From Deuterostichococcus epilithicus (taxonomy: Eukaryota > Chlorophyta > Trebouxiophyceae > Prasiolales > Stichococcaceae): a stretch of DNA of 64,000 nucleotides. Shown here one piece after another: positions 35,390 to 47,300 of this stretch (position 1 is its first letter; each line of letters opens with the position of its first letter). The notes beneath the pieces are model-generated. The model saw only the letters and a list, made by a program, of their open reading frames with translations, was not told where the DNA came from and did no database searches. The stretch covers positions 868,012 to 932,011 of the forward strand of contig JAVTLE010000004.1 in NCBI GenBank assembly GCA_033439295.1. The letters run 5' to 3'. A program made the position numbers and the translations under genes.

Positions 35390-38300
35390 ATGGACTTGCC
35401 ATGGGTGAACGCGACCAGCTGGGTGGATGCCGGCCTGGACCTGGCTGTTGGAAAGCACGAGAAGGACATCTGCAAGCATGCGAGCTACCATCATCGCATC
35501 AATGATCCAGGCAAGACACTGCCCCCGGGGGCTGGGGTCGACCCCTGTAGAGGCACGCACGGTCATCGAGTCTGTCTTCAGAGCAACGCTCACAGACTCA
35601 TGTGTGTCGGTTGGCTTTCGGAGCGATGCGGTGCCTGCTTGGCACAAGTGTCTTGCATCGATACATGGCGTCTGTCGGCGGCAAGGGCTAAAACCTGGCT
35701 CTGGTGGAGCGCAGAGCGATACAACTACTGTCCGATCCCAGGTGCGATGATGCCGCTTGCACTTTTCATGCGAACTTCCTGATCTGCTGCATGGGTGATT
35801 TTGCATGCGCGAAGGCAGGTGTTCGCTGGCCAGAGCAGGTCCTGCCGCCTAGTCAATGCTTTTGGGTTCACCACAAATGGCATGCACGACCCCCTCAACC
35901 TGCTGCTCACCTGCAGAGTCTGGAGAGGATGCAGTGCTTTTTGCGTCCATTGCACTACTGGCCGCGTGCCTGCTGTCGGGGCGCCTGTCGGCGCTGTGGG
36001 TCTTCATCGCAGGCAAGTGCTGGTTGGCAGCTGGGAAAGGTCACCCTATCACTGCACTCTTGTGCGACAGTGCTGGCGCAGAGATTGCCATACATCCGTA
36101 GGGCATCGAGGTGCATTCGACCGCCAGCCACAGCACTTCTCTGCGTGCAGCTGCTCGGCCCTGACTGGCTGCTTCAAGTGCAGGCGGCCTGCTGCAGCTG
36201 CTCAATGTGGCCTGCAACATGGGACCCTTGAGCAACGCCTTCACGCTGTGGCTAGGTGATTGCTCGCGTCCGCGAAGATGCATGCAAGTGTGCTTCAAGT
36301 GTGCTTGCACCTTGCAGGCGGAGGCCGGCAGTGCTGCAGGCCATTCCTCAGATATCCCCGCTATCAACTGCAAGCCAATGCACACGAGCCCGACTTTAGA
36401 CGTCAGCTTGAACAAACACGGAATGTGATCTCCTAAGACTGAAGAGTGCAATCTCCTAAAGCTGTGTGCGGCCTGCAGGCATCCGGCCAGCGGACATCTT
36501 CCTGTACGTATTCCTGCCGCCGCTGCTGCTGGACAGCGCAGTGCGCATGGACTACTTCGTCTTCAAAAAGGTGATCACGTGCTTCTGTGCGCGGGGCGGC
36601 CTGGGCTCACCTCACTGCCCCTGTCCTCCTCCTCCGCCTGCTGCTCAGGGGTCATGCTGACCTGTGCTGACACATGCACTCCTTTCCTGCGCCCCATGCA
36701 GGTCATGCTGCAGGTGCTGACCTTCGCGTTCCTCGTGGTCATCTGCTCCACGGTCCTCATGGTGCCCATCATGCTGTACGTGTTCCGCCTGGACGAGCTG
36801 GGCTGGCGCTGGCAGCACGCCGCGCTTTTCAGCTCCATGGTCGCGTCAACAGATGCCGTCACCGTGTCTGCCATCCTGCACTCCGGTGAGGAGCATGGCC
36901 ATTGTTGTCTGCTTGGCTTTTGAACGAAACCAAATTACGAGTCTGCAGCACGCCGCGCTGTTCTCCTCCGTGGCCGCCGCTGCCGTGTCCGCCCGTCCTG
37001 CACTCGGGGGAAGGCTTTTGTTGTGGGTATCGGGTGGGTGAAGCCCTTGCCTCCTGGCTCCACCACAGCCGGCGTGGGCCCGGCGCTGACAGCGTAGCTG
37101 GAGGCCGGGTTGCAGAAGGGCGAGTTGCTATACGACGGCGCGTCCGCCACAAAAACATGCCTGTGCAGTCTGTGCCTCAAATCTTACGGCTTCGAAATCT
37201 TTGTGCAACCGTCTCCGTGCAGCCGGCGTGGGGCCGGCGCTGACGGCGCTGCTGGAGGGGGAGTCGCTGTTCAACGACGCGTCGGCCATCACGCTGTTCG
37301 AGGTGTTCCTGCAGCTGGTGCGGCGCCTGGAGGCCGGCAAGCCAGAGCTGTCGCTGTCGCAGACGGCCGCCGACCTCGCCTACCGCATCGTCCTCCTGTC
37401 CGCCGGTGCGTCATGGCAAGAAAGCCTGTGAGCTCGGGCCTCCCTAACGGCGGCGGCGGCGGCGGCGGCCTGCTTGCTGGGTGGACCCAATGTGGACCCA
37501 TGGCGATGTTGCTTGGACACACTCGAGGGACACGAGTCATAACTTGTGCACATGCCAAGCACAACTTGTGGGCAGATGGGCGCTGCGGCGCCGTCAGTGT
37601 AGCTTCTGAAGGCCATGTCTGTGAGTAGCGCTAACATCCGGAGCGCCCCGGTTCTTCCAAGGTCATTCGAGGCCCATCTCTGCCGCGCTGCCTAGCAAGT
37701 GGCGTCCATTCATGCTGTCAAGTCTGGCTGTGCATGTTCGACAGGCGGCGCTCTGATCGGCTATGGCTTTGGAGTTGCGACGCGCCATCTGCTCAAGTGG
37801 CTGCAGAACCGCGGGGCCAAGCCACCGCAGGTGAGCACCATGCAGGACACGACAGAAGTCCTCGTGATATGCACCTTGTATGAGACTTCCCTACACATGT
37901 TCATCCCCAAAACCCAAGATCAGCCTCACATGTGTGTGTTGAGTAGCGTTGAGTAGCTGGGATACAACAAAAGATGCTCATATCCCAGCCGCACCACCCC
38001 TCATGTGAGGTTGCACAGACTTTTCTGCACACTTGGTGGGCCTGAAGTCACTGAAGGCTTGGGCAGTTTTGTGTGCTTCTAGCATCCCTCGTGCAGGAGC
38101 TGGCAGCGACGCTGGGCCTCACAAAACACCGCCTGTGGGGTAACACTAAGGTCATGCAGGGAGTTATGTTCCAACGCAGCACAGGAGCTGGCATTGATGC
38201 CGGTCCTCACGAAACCGCTTGCACGGGTCAGCGAATCAAGGTTTCGCAGCCGAGACATGTTCGATGCAACCACAGGAGCTGGCGGTCACGCTGGCGATGG

Positions 38301-41300
38301 CGTACCTGGCCTTCTACGTGGCCAACTCCCCGGCGGTGGCGGGCGTCTCGGGCGTGATTGCGGTCGTCGTCATGGGCATCTACGGCTCTGCGACCGGCAA
38401 GTGGGACATGTCGCCGCGCGTCGCGGAAAGCGGCCACTTCTTCAGGTGCGCTGTGGCGCCTGTGCAGAGCTCCTGCGGTGGTGCTGCCGAGAGCCCCGAG
38501 GCAGTCTCGCAGGAGCCTCCAGGCTGGCACTGGTGCAGGACTGGGACATCAGACACGCTGGTGTCGACGCAGTGGCATGCAGCTGTCGGAAAACTGCGAG
38601 TTAATTGCTGCTCCGCCTGCAAAGGTCTGAGAATGATCTTTGCAAACGATGGTGCCAAAAGGGCTGGCAAGGATGCTGACGAGACGCCAAACAACCTATT
38701 TGTGCGTGCAGCTTCTGGGACACGATCAGTTTCATCGTCAACGGCATCGTCTTCTTCTTCGCGGGTGCGCACATCATTATCAACTTGATTTGACAATGGA
38801 CACCAGCCACCATGCGCATACTCAGCGTTCTCTGGCATGCCCCCGCAGGCACCTCTGCCGTGAACTTCTTCGTGCGGTGCGTGCGCCAGCCTCCGCCCCC
38901 AAATACCATCCACCACGCTTTCACCACCACCATCATCTGCTGTTGCCTACCGCTGTGCCTCTGCTGCATACCATGCAGCCCATGCGCCTTGCCTGCAGTC
39001 AGACCCCTTGCATGAACTGAGCAGCAACTGCAGGCAGCAGCTTGCACAATCATACACGTGTGTGGCACCCCAGGTTTGGATGCCGGCTTGTTGGACGCGC
39101 TGTCGCCACCTTCTTTGCCCCCTGCTGCGGCTGCCAAAACCCTTTGAACCACTTCGAAAACCTGCTCGGGACCCTTTTGCAGGTCTGCGGAGGAGCTCAA
39201 GGACACGGGCACGCTGGACGTGCTTTTCGCAACCTTCTGGCGGCTGCCATTTGTGTACCTGGCCATGTTCGCTGCGCGGGCCGTGTCCATCGCGCTGTTC
39301 AAGCCGCTCTTCGACCTCGTCGGCTCGGGTGCGGCAGCTTCAAACTATCTATGTAATCTAATTGCACGTGTTCTGTGCATGCACCTCTGCGGGTGCTTGG
39401 GAATGAAGCGCCGTTGCCGAGGTGCTGCGCTCCATTTCCAATTACTTTATGGCTGCCGCCTGATGTGCGGTGCGGCTCCTACTCTACGTTTAGTCTGGGC
39501 AGGGGCGTCTGGACGCAGCATTCGTTGCCTACTTGCGGCACGACAAGTCAGGCCTGTGCCCAGCGGGCGCAGAACCCTCATGAGATGCCCTGCGCCCGCA
39601 GGCATGTTCTGCGGCATGCTCTTCACGACCTTTTCAGTGGTGCAGCAGAGTCACAACCGCAATGATGTCACGCCTGCAGGTATGTCCTGGGGCGTGGTGC
39701 TGTTCACCACCTTTGGCGGGCTGCGCGGGGCGGTGTCCCTCATCCTGGCGCAGATCCTGGTGCTGGACCAGGAGGAAAAGGTGCTGTCCAACCGGCGCAT
39801 CACCGCCGAGGTGCGCTCTCGAACCTGGAGTGCGCGGAAACGACAGGAATTCAACCATAGAAGATCGTGAACCAAGGGGTCAGGGTGTGTACTGTGGGCC
39901 CACATGGGGGTGCTGTCCAGCCCAGCACATCTCTACGGAGTGAAGGCATGCCTGATTTGTCTGATCTGTCATTTCGAGTGCATCGCTGCTCCAGGACAGT
40001 GAAGGCCAACCTCAACTCACTCAACAGACTCACAGGCATAGTCGAGGATTTTGTCCGGTGCAGATTGCGCTGTGGACCAGCGGCTTCGTGGTGCTGACGC
40101 TTATCATCAACGCGCCGCTCATGCCCTGGCTGCTCAAGATCACGGGTGTGCCGCCACTCCCAAGGCCTCGACTTCTGGACTCCTGGCGTTCTGACGTATT
40201 CACGCCCCCAGCCCTGTAGAGCTGTCGCTGATTGCTTCAGCACAGCCCATGGTCATTGGTTGTCCTGCTGGCTGCAAGCACAAGCACGATCGGCAGTGGC
40301 TCCTGCAGCATGCGCAGCACTGCAGCTGATGCTCGGTCAGCTGTCACCGCACCGTGCTACAGTCCTGCAGGGTGTGGTGGGCGACTGATGCCTGAGCACG
40401 ACACCAGCGGCACAGGCAGGGTTGTTGCAGATGTCACAGCGACCAATGCCTGAGCACTGCATTGCAGGCGTGGTGGAGGGCGGCTCCATAAAGAAGCGCA
40501 TGCGCTCAAAGGCGGCGCGGGCGCTGGTGCGCTACACGCACTCCGCCATCGAGGACCTGAAAGGGGAGGAGGACGAGATGCTGCGGGGTGGGTCGCTTTA
40601 GTTGTAGCGCTGTCAAATGCTCCTCAAAACTTGAAGGACAAGCTTGTGTGCAAAGCTCCGCAATCGCGGCCCTCAAGGGTGACGAAGGCGAGATGCTGCG
40701 GGGTTGGCCCACAATCTTTTCTGTGTGTCTGTCTCTTAAACGTTCGTTTCTCCCGGCTTTTTTCGGCTAAATCCTAAACCCGTGTGCAGGCGTAGACTGG
40801 GGAAGGTGCAGTAGGTTGCCTAAACCCTGAAAACACCCTGAAATCATGTGCAGGCAGGGGCGGAGCATGGTGGCGCAGCACCTTGCCTAAATCCTCAAAC
40901 CGTGTGCAGGCATGGGCGGAGCATGGTGGCGCAGCACGTTGCCTAAACCCTGAAATCGCGTCCAGGCATGGACTGGGGCATGGTGGTGCAGTACGTTGCT
41001 CAAACGCTGACACCGTGTGCAGGCGTGGACTGGGGCATGGTGGCGCAGTACGTGGACCTCAGCCCGGTGCTGCCGGCCCTGGACGATGAGGGCGAAGACG
41101 ACGAGGGCGAGGGGGACGGCGGCGGCGGGGGCGGGCCTAGAGGCGGCGGCGGCGGCGGAGGGCACGGCGGCGGCGGCGGAGGGCGCGGCGGTGGCGGCGG
41201 TGGCGGCGGTGACGCGGCGCAGCGCAGCCAGCCGAGCTGGACGGAGCGCACCGGGCTCGCTCAGGTGAGGGCTAAGCTGGGGCTGAGCGTACTGCCCAGG

Positions 41301-44300
41301 ACGCGGGGTGCTATTGCTCTGAATGTGTCGGCCGCCTGAGGGCTGCAACAGATGCATGTGCAAAGGCGCGCGGCTGCGGCAGAGGCAGCGGCTCTCATTC
41401 GAGAGGGGAGGCACTGAGGCAGCAGAGGGCAGTCGCTGCAGCTTTGCAGAAGCAGATACTGAAGAGAGAGTGGATGGGTCAACAGTTGTGCAAAAGCACG
41501 TCTTGACGTGGCGCAGCAGAGCCCGCACGGTCCACCTAAATTTGCAGATTTGCCCCTTGCGAGCCCTGTGGCACCCAGCGCTATGCTCATCGCCCGTATC
41601 CTGCAGGGATACATCAGGTAACTCGTTTAACAAAGCAGTCTCGCTGTTGTGGGCACTATACGGCAGTTACGGCAGTTGCACCTCCACATCTGCAGCTGGC
41701 ATAAATTTACTGGGTAAGAGTACAGCTCCCCTGGCCGGGATTGGCAGCCTGCACAGCTTTGGCCCGACGCTCTCACCAGTTACACTACTTTGCAGTCAAT
41801 GGCGCAGCCGGGTGCACAGCACCGGCACCGAGTCTTGACTCTGAAAGCTCTCCAGCTGGTAACAGCATCGTCAGAGCTCAGCACATGCTGCCTTACGGGA
41901 AGCTGTCCGGAGGCGAGGTGTCGTGCAGACCACTTCAAGCCTCCATGCAGCGCGTGGGCTGAGGCACGGCCAGCCATGTCAGGCAGCTGCAGAGACAGTG
42001 CTCCTCTCTGCCGCCTGACAGACCCTGGTCAGAAACCCCAAAAACAACCCTCGGCGCAGATGACGGCTCATTTGGCGGAGCGTGTGGGGGCACACTGCTC
42101 GCCAAAACCTTGTGGGTGTATCAGCCTTGGAGTATGACGGGTGATGACATGCCATGGCGCAGGCGGCGGCCTGGTCAGCAGAGCGTATGAAGGGCATGCT
42201 GGGGCGGCAGACGGGCGCGGAGGCGCTTCCGCGCTGGGCGGACGACCCCGAGTCACGCTCTGTGTCCATCTCCACGCCGCTGCTGCGCCCCCTGGACGAG
42301 GAGTCGGAGTCGGAAGCAGGTGGGCATGCAGGAAGTCGTTCTCCGCCTGATGCCTGAAGTCCAGCAAAGCCCGACCCTGCCATGCCCTGAGTCGCGAGCG
42401 GGTGTGTTCCGGGCCTGGAGCTGCTTCTGCAGCTGCGGCAGGCAGTCCGGGCGTCGACGGAACGGCCGGGCAGCAGGTTGCACACACCCCGGGTCACGTC
42501 TGCTCCAGTCGGGAGTGCAGCACGCGTCGCAGGCACCGGTGTGGCGTCCCGCCACTCCACAGCTGCATGTGGAGAAAACCCCTGCACTGACTGCGCACCA
42601 GGCCACCATGCACGTGTAACGAAGCCTGTGCGCGCATTTTCAGCCCTAAACCCTAAATCCTCCTTTCAGCAGAGGAGGGGGAGCTGCACAGCATCGTCAC
42701 GGACCGCGTTGCCAACAGGGCGACGGAGGGCAGCGGGCCGGCGGGCTGCGGCATGCGCGTCATGCAGCCCTGGCCTAACAACCTCACCGACCTGGAGCAG
42801 GCGAGGCTCTTCTGCTCTTACGGCCATCACAGAAAATCGGGAACGTCGTCGGAGCCGTGTGTGCAGGGGCCGTGCGGTGGAGCTGTTTGGCCCTCAAAAC
42901 GCGCGCGCGCCTACTGGCCGAGGCTCTGCCGGATCCATTCGACCAGAAGGGGTGATGTCTATCGTTTTTTTTGGCAGACTGCTGGCTCGATTCTCAAAAC
43001 CCGGACTTGCCATGGTGTCGAGCGAGCAACCTCGTGCTTGCGAAGCTCTGCTCCATGTCGTACATTTCGTTTTGAGGGTTGGCCATGGCGATTTGCTTAG
43101 GCGATCACCTGTCGGCCCGCACCAGAGTTCCCTTCACACACGCGCCGCCTTTGGCGCATTTTTTACAGCAGCGCTAGCTCACTTTTGTCGGCACTGTCGG
43201 CGCACCTTGTGTCGGCAGTGGCGGCTTGCCCTACCTAGCTCTGCTGCTACAACTCCATGCTCACACACATCCTACTTCCCATTTCTCTGAAGCAGGCACA
43301 CAAAGCACTTGCCCTTCATCAGCAACAAAACCTGGCGGGCGACACGGCATATGTCCATGCGCATGCACCTCCTACATCTCTTTTTGTTGTGACAACCTAT
43401 GAAAATCCTGCCGCTCCATGGTGGGCAAGCACCTTGGGCGATGTGGCGTAAACCCACATGTACTTCACACTTCCCGCCTTGATAAGTTTCCGAAAATCCC
43501 TAACCGCAGGCGCACGGCCGCTTTGCGGAGGACCTGCCGTTCATGGGCAAGGACCTTGCCGGGGACGCGGCCTCAGACGAGGCCGCCGGCGCGCACAACG
43601 GCGGCGCTGACCCTGGCGCCGCCGCCGAGCGGCTGGGCGCTGACACGCATGCGTCTGTGGGCCTGAGCCAGGAGATGCCGCCTGCCGCGGTGCGCCCTCC
43701 TGGGCTGTGTGCTGACGATTCACATGAAGGCTCCAGCACAGAAGATCGGCATTGGTTGCCACAGTGCAAACCTGTGCACATCTGCCAATTGTTGCGCACT
43801 GTTGCCTCAGAGGTCGAAGGTGGTCGCACGCAGCGGCAAGTGTCCGGTGGAAGATGCCGTTGCTTGCTGGCTTGAGTTCCTCTGTGGCAGCGGGCTTGTC
43901 TGTGTGCCTTTTTGCCAGACTGTTCCCATGGCTATCCTTGACGACGCTGGTTGGCCGGCTCCTGCCTGCTGCCTGCTCCCATAAATCGTCGTGGTCAGCA
44001 CTCCTGGGGACTTGAAAGACGGTTCCAACATGCTACCGGATGCCGCAGCATTGTGGTCAGTGTTGCATTGTGGTCAGTACTGGGGACCTGACAGAGATTT
44101 TCACTGTCTCTTTTTCACATGCTACAGGAGGCCGCAGGCGGTGGCAACGCCGGCGAGGCAGCGGACGCGCTGCCGGTCACCAACATTCCGCCGCAGGCGA
44201 GCGGCTCCGTCCGGCTGCCGTCCGGCACGGGCGTTATCTTTGAGGACAAGGAAGCGCTGCACGCGGGGACCGTCGGCGGCAACGCCCGCGACGGCGGCGG

Positions 44301-47300
44301 CGCCGGCGACTTCCCGGGGCTGCAGGAGGTGGCGGCGGGTCCGGATGACGACGATGGCGGTGGCAGCGGCTGCGGCGGCCCTGGTGGCTGTGGTACCGAC
44401 AGCGATGGGGACGGCGGCGGCGGCGGTGGCGGGAACGGCAGAGCCGCCGGAGCGGGCGGCGCGGGGGAGCCGGGCGGCAGCAGCCACAGCAGCCACGCGG
44501 CGCTGGACAGCGTTTTAAATCCGCAGACGGCACACTGGGAGCGCCACCCTGAGGTGACCTGATAAGGCATTCGACGGGGTTTTCTTTCCTGTGTGCTTGT
44601 GCAGCAACCAGGCATCCGTCGTGGTTGCAACTTGCTGCATTGCCATGCACATGTATGTAGAGCAATGCACTACTGGTGCAAATGAGCAGTTTGCTGCATC
44701 TTGGCAGCCTGGCTTGGGCGTTGCTACCCGCCAATCGCCACATGCTGGCCATATAGACCACGCCTGCACAAGTGACCTCCGCGCCTGCGCCGTGCAGCGC
44801 GCCACCTCGGCAGCGCGCACCGCCAGCAATGCCAGCGCTGGCCCATCAGGCGGCGACGGCGGTGGCCGCTACCTCGTCATGCCGCAGCCCGTGCTTGTGC
44901 CGCGTCTCGCCCGTGCCGACAGCCCCAGGTACGACTGCGGTTGTCCTTTGCGACTTGCCAGGTGGCAGATATGCTTGGGACGGCGTTCGCAGAGGCGAGA
45001 CGGGTTCTCCAATGGCGACCTCTTGATGCCTCTGGAGCGCCCGTCACAGCGGCCATGCACTCGAACCACACAGTCAATCAGCAGGACCCATAGAGGGTCT
45101 AGAGGGCTGTCGGAGGTGTGCGCCAATGTGATGGCAGCGCGAGCAAGCCCATATGGCAGACTTCGTGAGCCACACGGTGCAGATGCACTGCTCGGGTCGT
45201 ATATGTGTTGCCTCAAATTGTGCAAGGCTGCCAATGACCGCTAGTCCCTCAGGCCCTGTGCAAGCCAGCACGCTTGGCTGACCAACAGCTTCCATGGACT
45301 TGACAGGAAGGAAAGCAGGGCCGCAGCTGCAGACGAGAGCTGGGGTGCTGTCGGGGATAGGTACCTTTCGAGTTCAGATGATGATGACACCTTCATGTAT
45401 CAATCATCTGCGCAGCCACTGACGTGGGCCCAGTCACAAGCGCAGGCCCACGACCTGGACTGAGGCAATATTGCCACAGCTGGCTCACATTAACTTAGAT
45501 TGCCTGCCCTGACCGCGCTTCTGCTCATCCGGTGGCCAAACTTAACTTTCACCATTGAAGTGGAACGGCGCTTGCCACACTATAGCGCGGCTGCACTGGT
45601 GTTCCAGTAGCGGCTGCCAGTGCAAACAACACCCTTTGAAGCGCACCGCCTTGCGCGCAGCGAGAAGCTGCTGGCCGGCGGGCGGACGGGCTCGGCGCCG
45701 ACGGTGAGCTGGCTGCCGGTGGACTTGCAGCGGCTGCGGCGGCAGGGCCAGCAGGGCCAGGAGCCGCCCGACGACTGGGGCATGCCGCCCACGCCGACCC
45801 ACTTCGGTGCGGTCCCCCCCCTGGTTTCCCGCCCCCCGCAGCAGCGGTTGGTCCGCGCTCCGGCGCTTGGTTGCATCCCACACAGGCTACCTTTGCTGCA
45901 TGTGATTGTGGACAGGCACATGTGAGCAAGCGCAGGCAGCATGCAGGACCGCAGTGGCAGGGATGCGTGCGGCAGGCGGCAGCGGGGACCCAATCCAGCG
46001 CATGGCACTTGTAGCTTTTGGGAGGTTGTCGGAACTCTGAAAGTGGACCTGAAGAAGCCGTTTCCCCAATCGCACCAGGCAGCAGCGGGTCCCGCGCCGG
46101 CAGCAGCAGCGCCCTGGCGGCGAGCGCCTCCTGGGATGGCGGCCGGCAGGGCTCTGGCAGCATCCGCCGTGGCTCCGACGAGGTGCGCTGTCAACCGCCC
46201 AGACGGCCGTTTGAGCCCCATGAGTGGGTGGCCGCCAGCGATGGCGGGCCTGGGTCCTGTTCAGGTTCAGGCACTTATCACCCTGCTGTGCGCCCGCAAT
46301 CTCAGGACACATGGGACACCCACCATTTCCAGGTTTTGATTTGCGCCCCAAAAACCAGATCTTGGGTGCCGTCCTTGTCATGGCCCCACAATGTGCTGCA
46401 CAATGTGCTGCTGACCCTCAACCCTTAATCCTGTACCAGGGCCACCGGGCGTCGTCCTCGGGGCGGTGGACGGACGGCGGTGGCGCCAAGCACACGATGC
46501 TGCGGGCGGGCGGCATCGGCGCCAGCGGCGGCCTCGGCGCCAGCGGCACCGTAGATGAGGATCCGTCCGCGAACCGGCCGTCGACCCCGAGCTCGCCAGG
46601 CGCGCGCTGGCGTGATCCTCACAAAGTGCATTGTCTGCTCCGTGCCTGCTTGCTGGCATGCCAGAGCTCGAGGAGCAGTTGGTGTTTTAGGACAGAGTTG
46701 GGACCAATTCTCTGTGGTCAGGCGCTGAGTGCCAGCTATTGCCGAGGGCACAGGTAGGCCTGCATCATTTGCCATCTTATTAGCGGCAGTGAGACCTGTG
46801 CGCCTCTGGAAACTGGTACTTTGCGCCTGGCTTGAAGTGTGTGCACGTGCTAAGGTGGCCGCCTGCATTCCACTGGGATTTCCAAAATCTGGCATGCTCA
46901 CTTGGCAGTGCCTTAGGACCGATCGGGGTACCAGACACTAAGAACAGGGCATACGTAACCCTCACTTGCAGTGCATGACTCCATTGTTGAATTGCGCCTT
47001 GGCGAGTTGCGCAGCCGTGCGGACCCCATCAGCGGCCCAGGTCGCCCCTGGGCAGCTAGTTGGCAGTGGCGCCGACAGACCTCGCTCTTTGGTCCTTGTA
47101 TGGCAACCCAGACGACACACAAGGGCAATGCTGGTCGCCCCACAGGTGGCAGCGTCACCGCCAGCGTCGTGGAGCTGGGAGCGAAGTCAGTGCATGGAGT
47201 CATACCCTGTGCGAGCGAATTTGCATTTGCAGGCGCCAGCGGCGGTGCAGTAGCGCAGGCCTGACAAGATGTGCCTGCAGGTGCCGACTGTATCAGATAC

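Larger units (their letters stand above)
35917..40587 (+). other. Antiporter module: CPA1 transmembrane domain
   Basis: Exons are 35917-36012, 36479-36570, 36702-36885, 37223-37405, 37745-37830, 38276-38445, 38712-38764, 38849-38876, 39183-39328, 39680-39810, 40064-40145 and 40468-40587. Family motifs appear in order: DIFLYVFLPPLLLDSA; the SMVASTDAVTVSAIL helix with its conserved Thr-Asp pair; LLEGESLFNDASAITLF with the Asn-Asp motif of CPA1 exchangers; and FGGLRGAVSLILAQI. The segment usually found just after the first helix is short, so one small exon between 36012 and 36479 may be missing. The last exon begins the basic, helical cytosolic part (KKRMRSKAARAL). Confidence 0.9.

Noticed and set aside
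36042-36250. Extra antiporter exon reading LLGPDWLLQVQ after a TGCAG
   Set aside because: Its phase does not fit between the exons ending at 36012 and starting at 36479.
40981-41264. CRISPR-like regular repeats at 40.8-41.0 kb
   Set aside because: The repeats are divergent acceptor/exon copies in a eukaryotic intron without conserved repeat and unique spacer structure.
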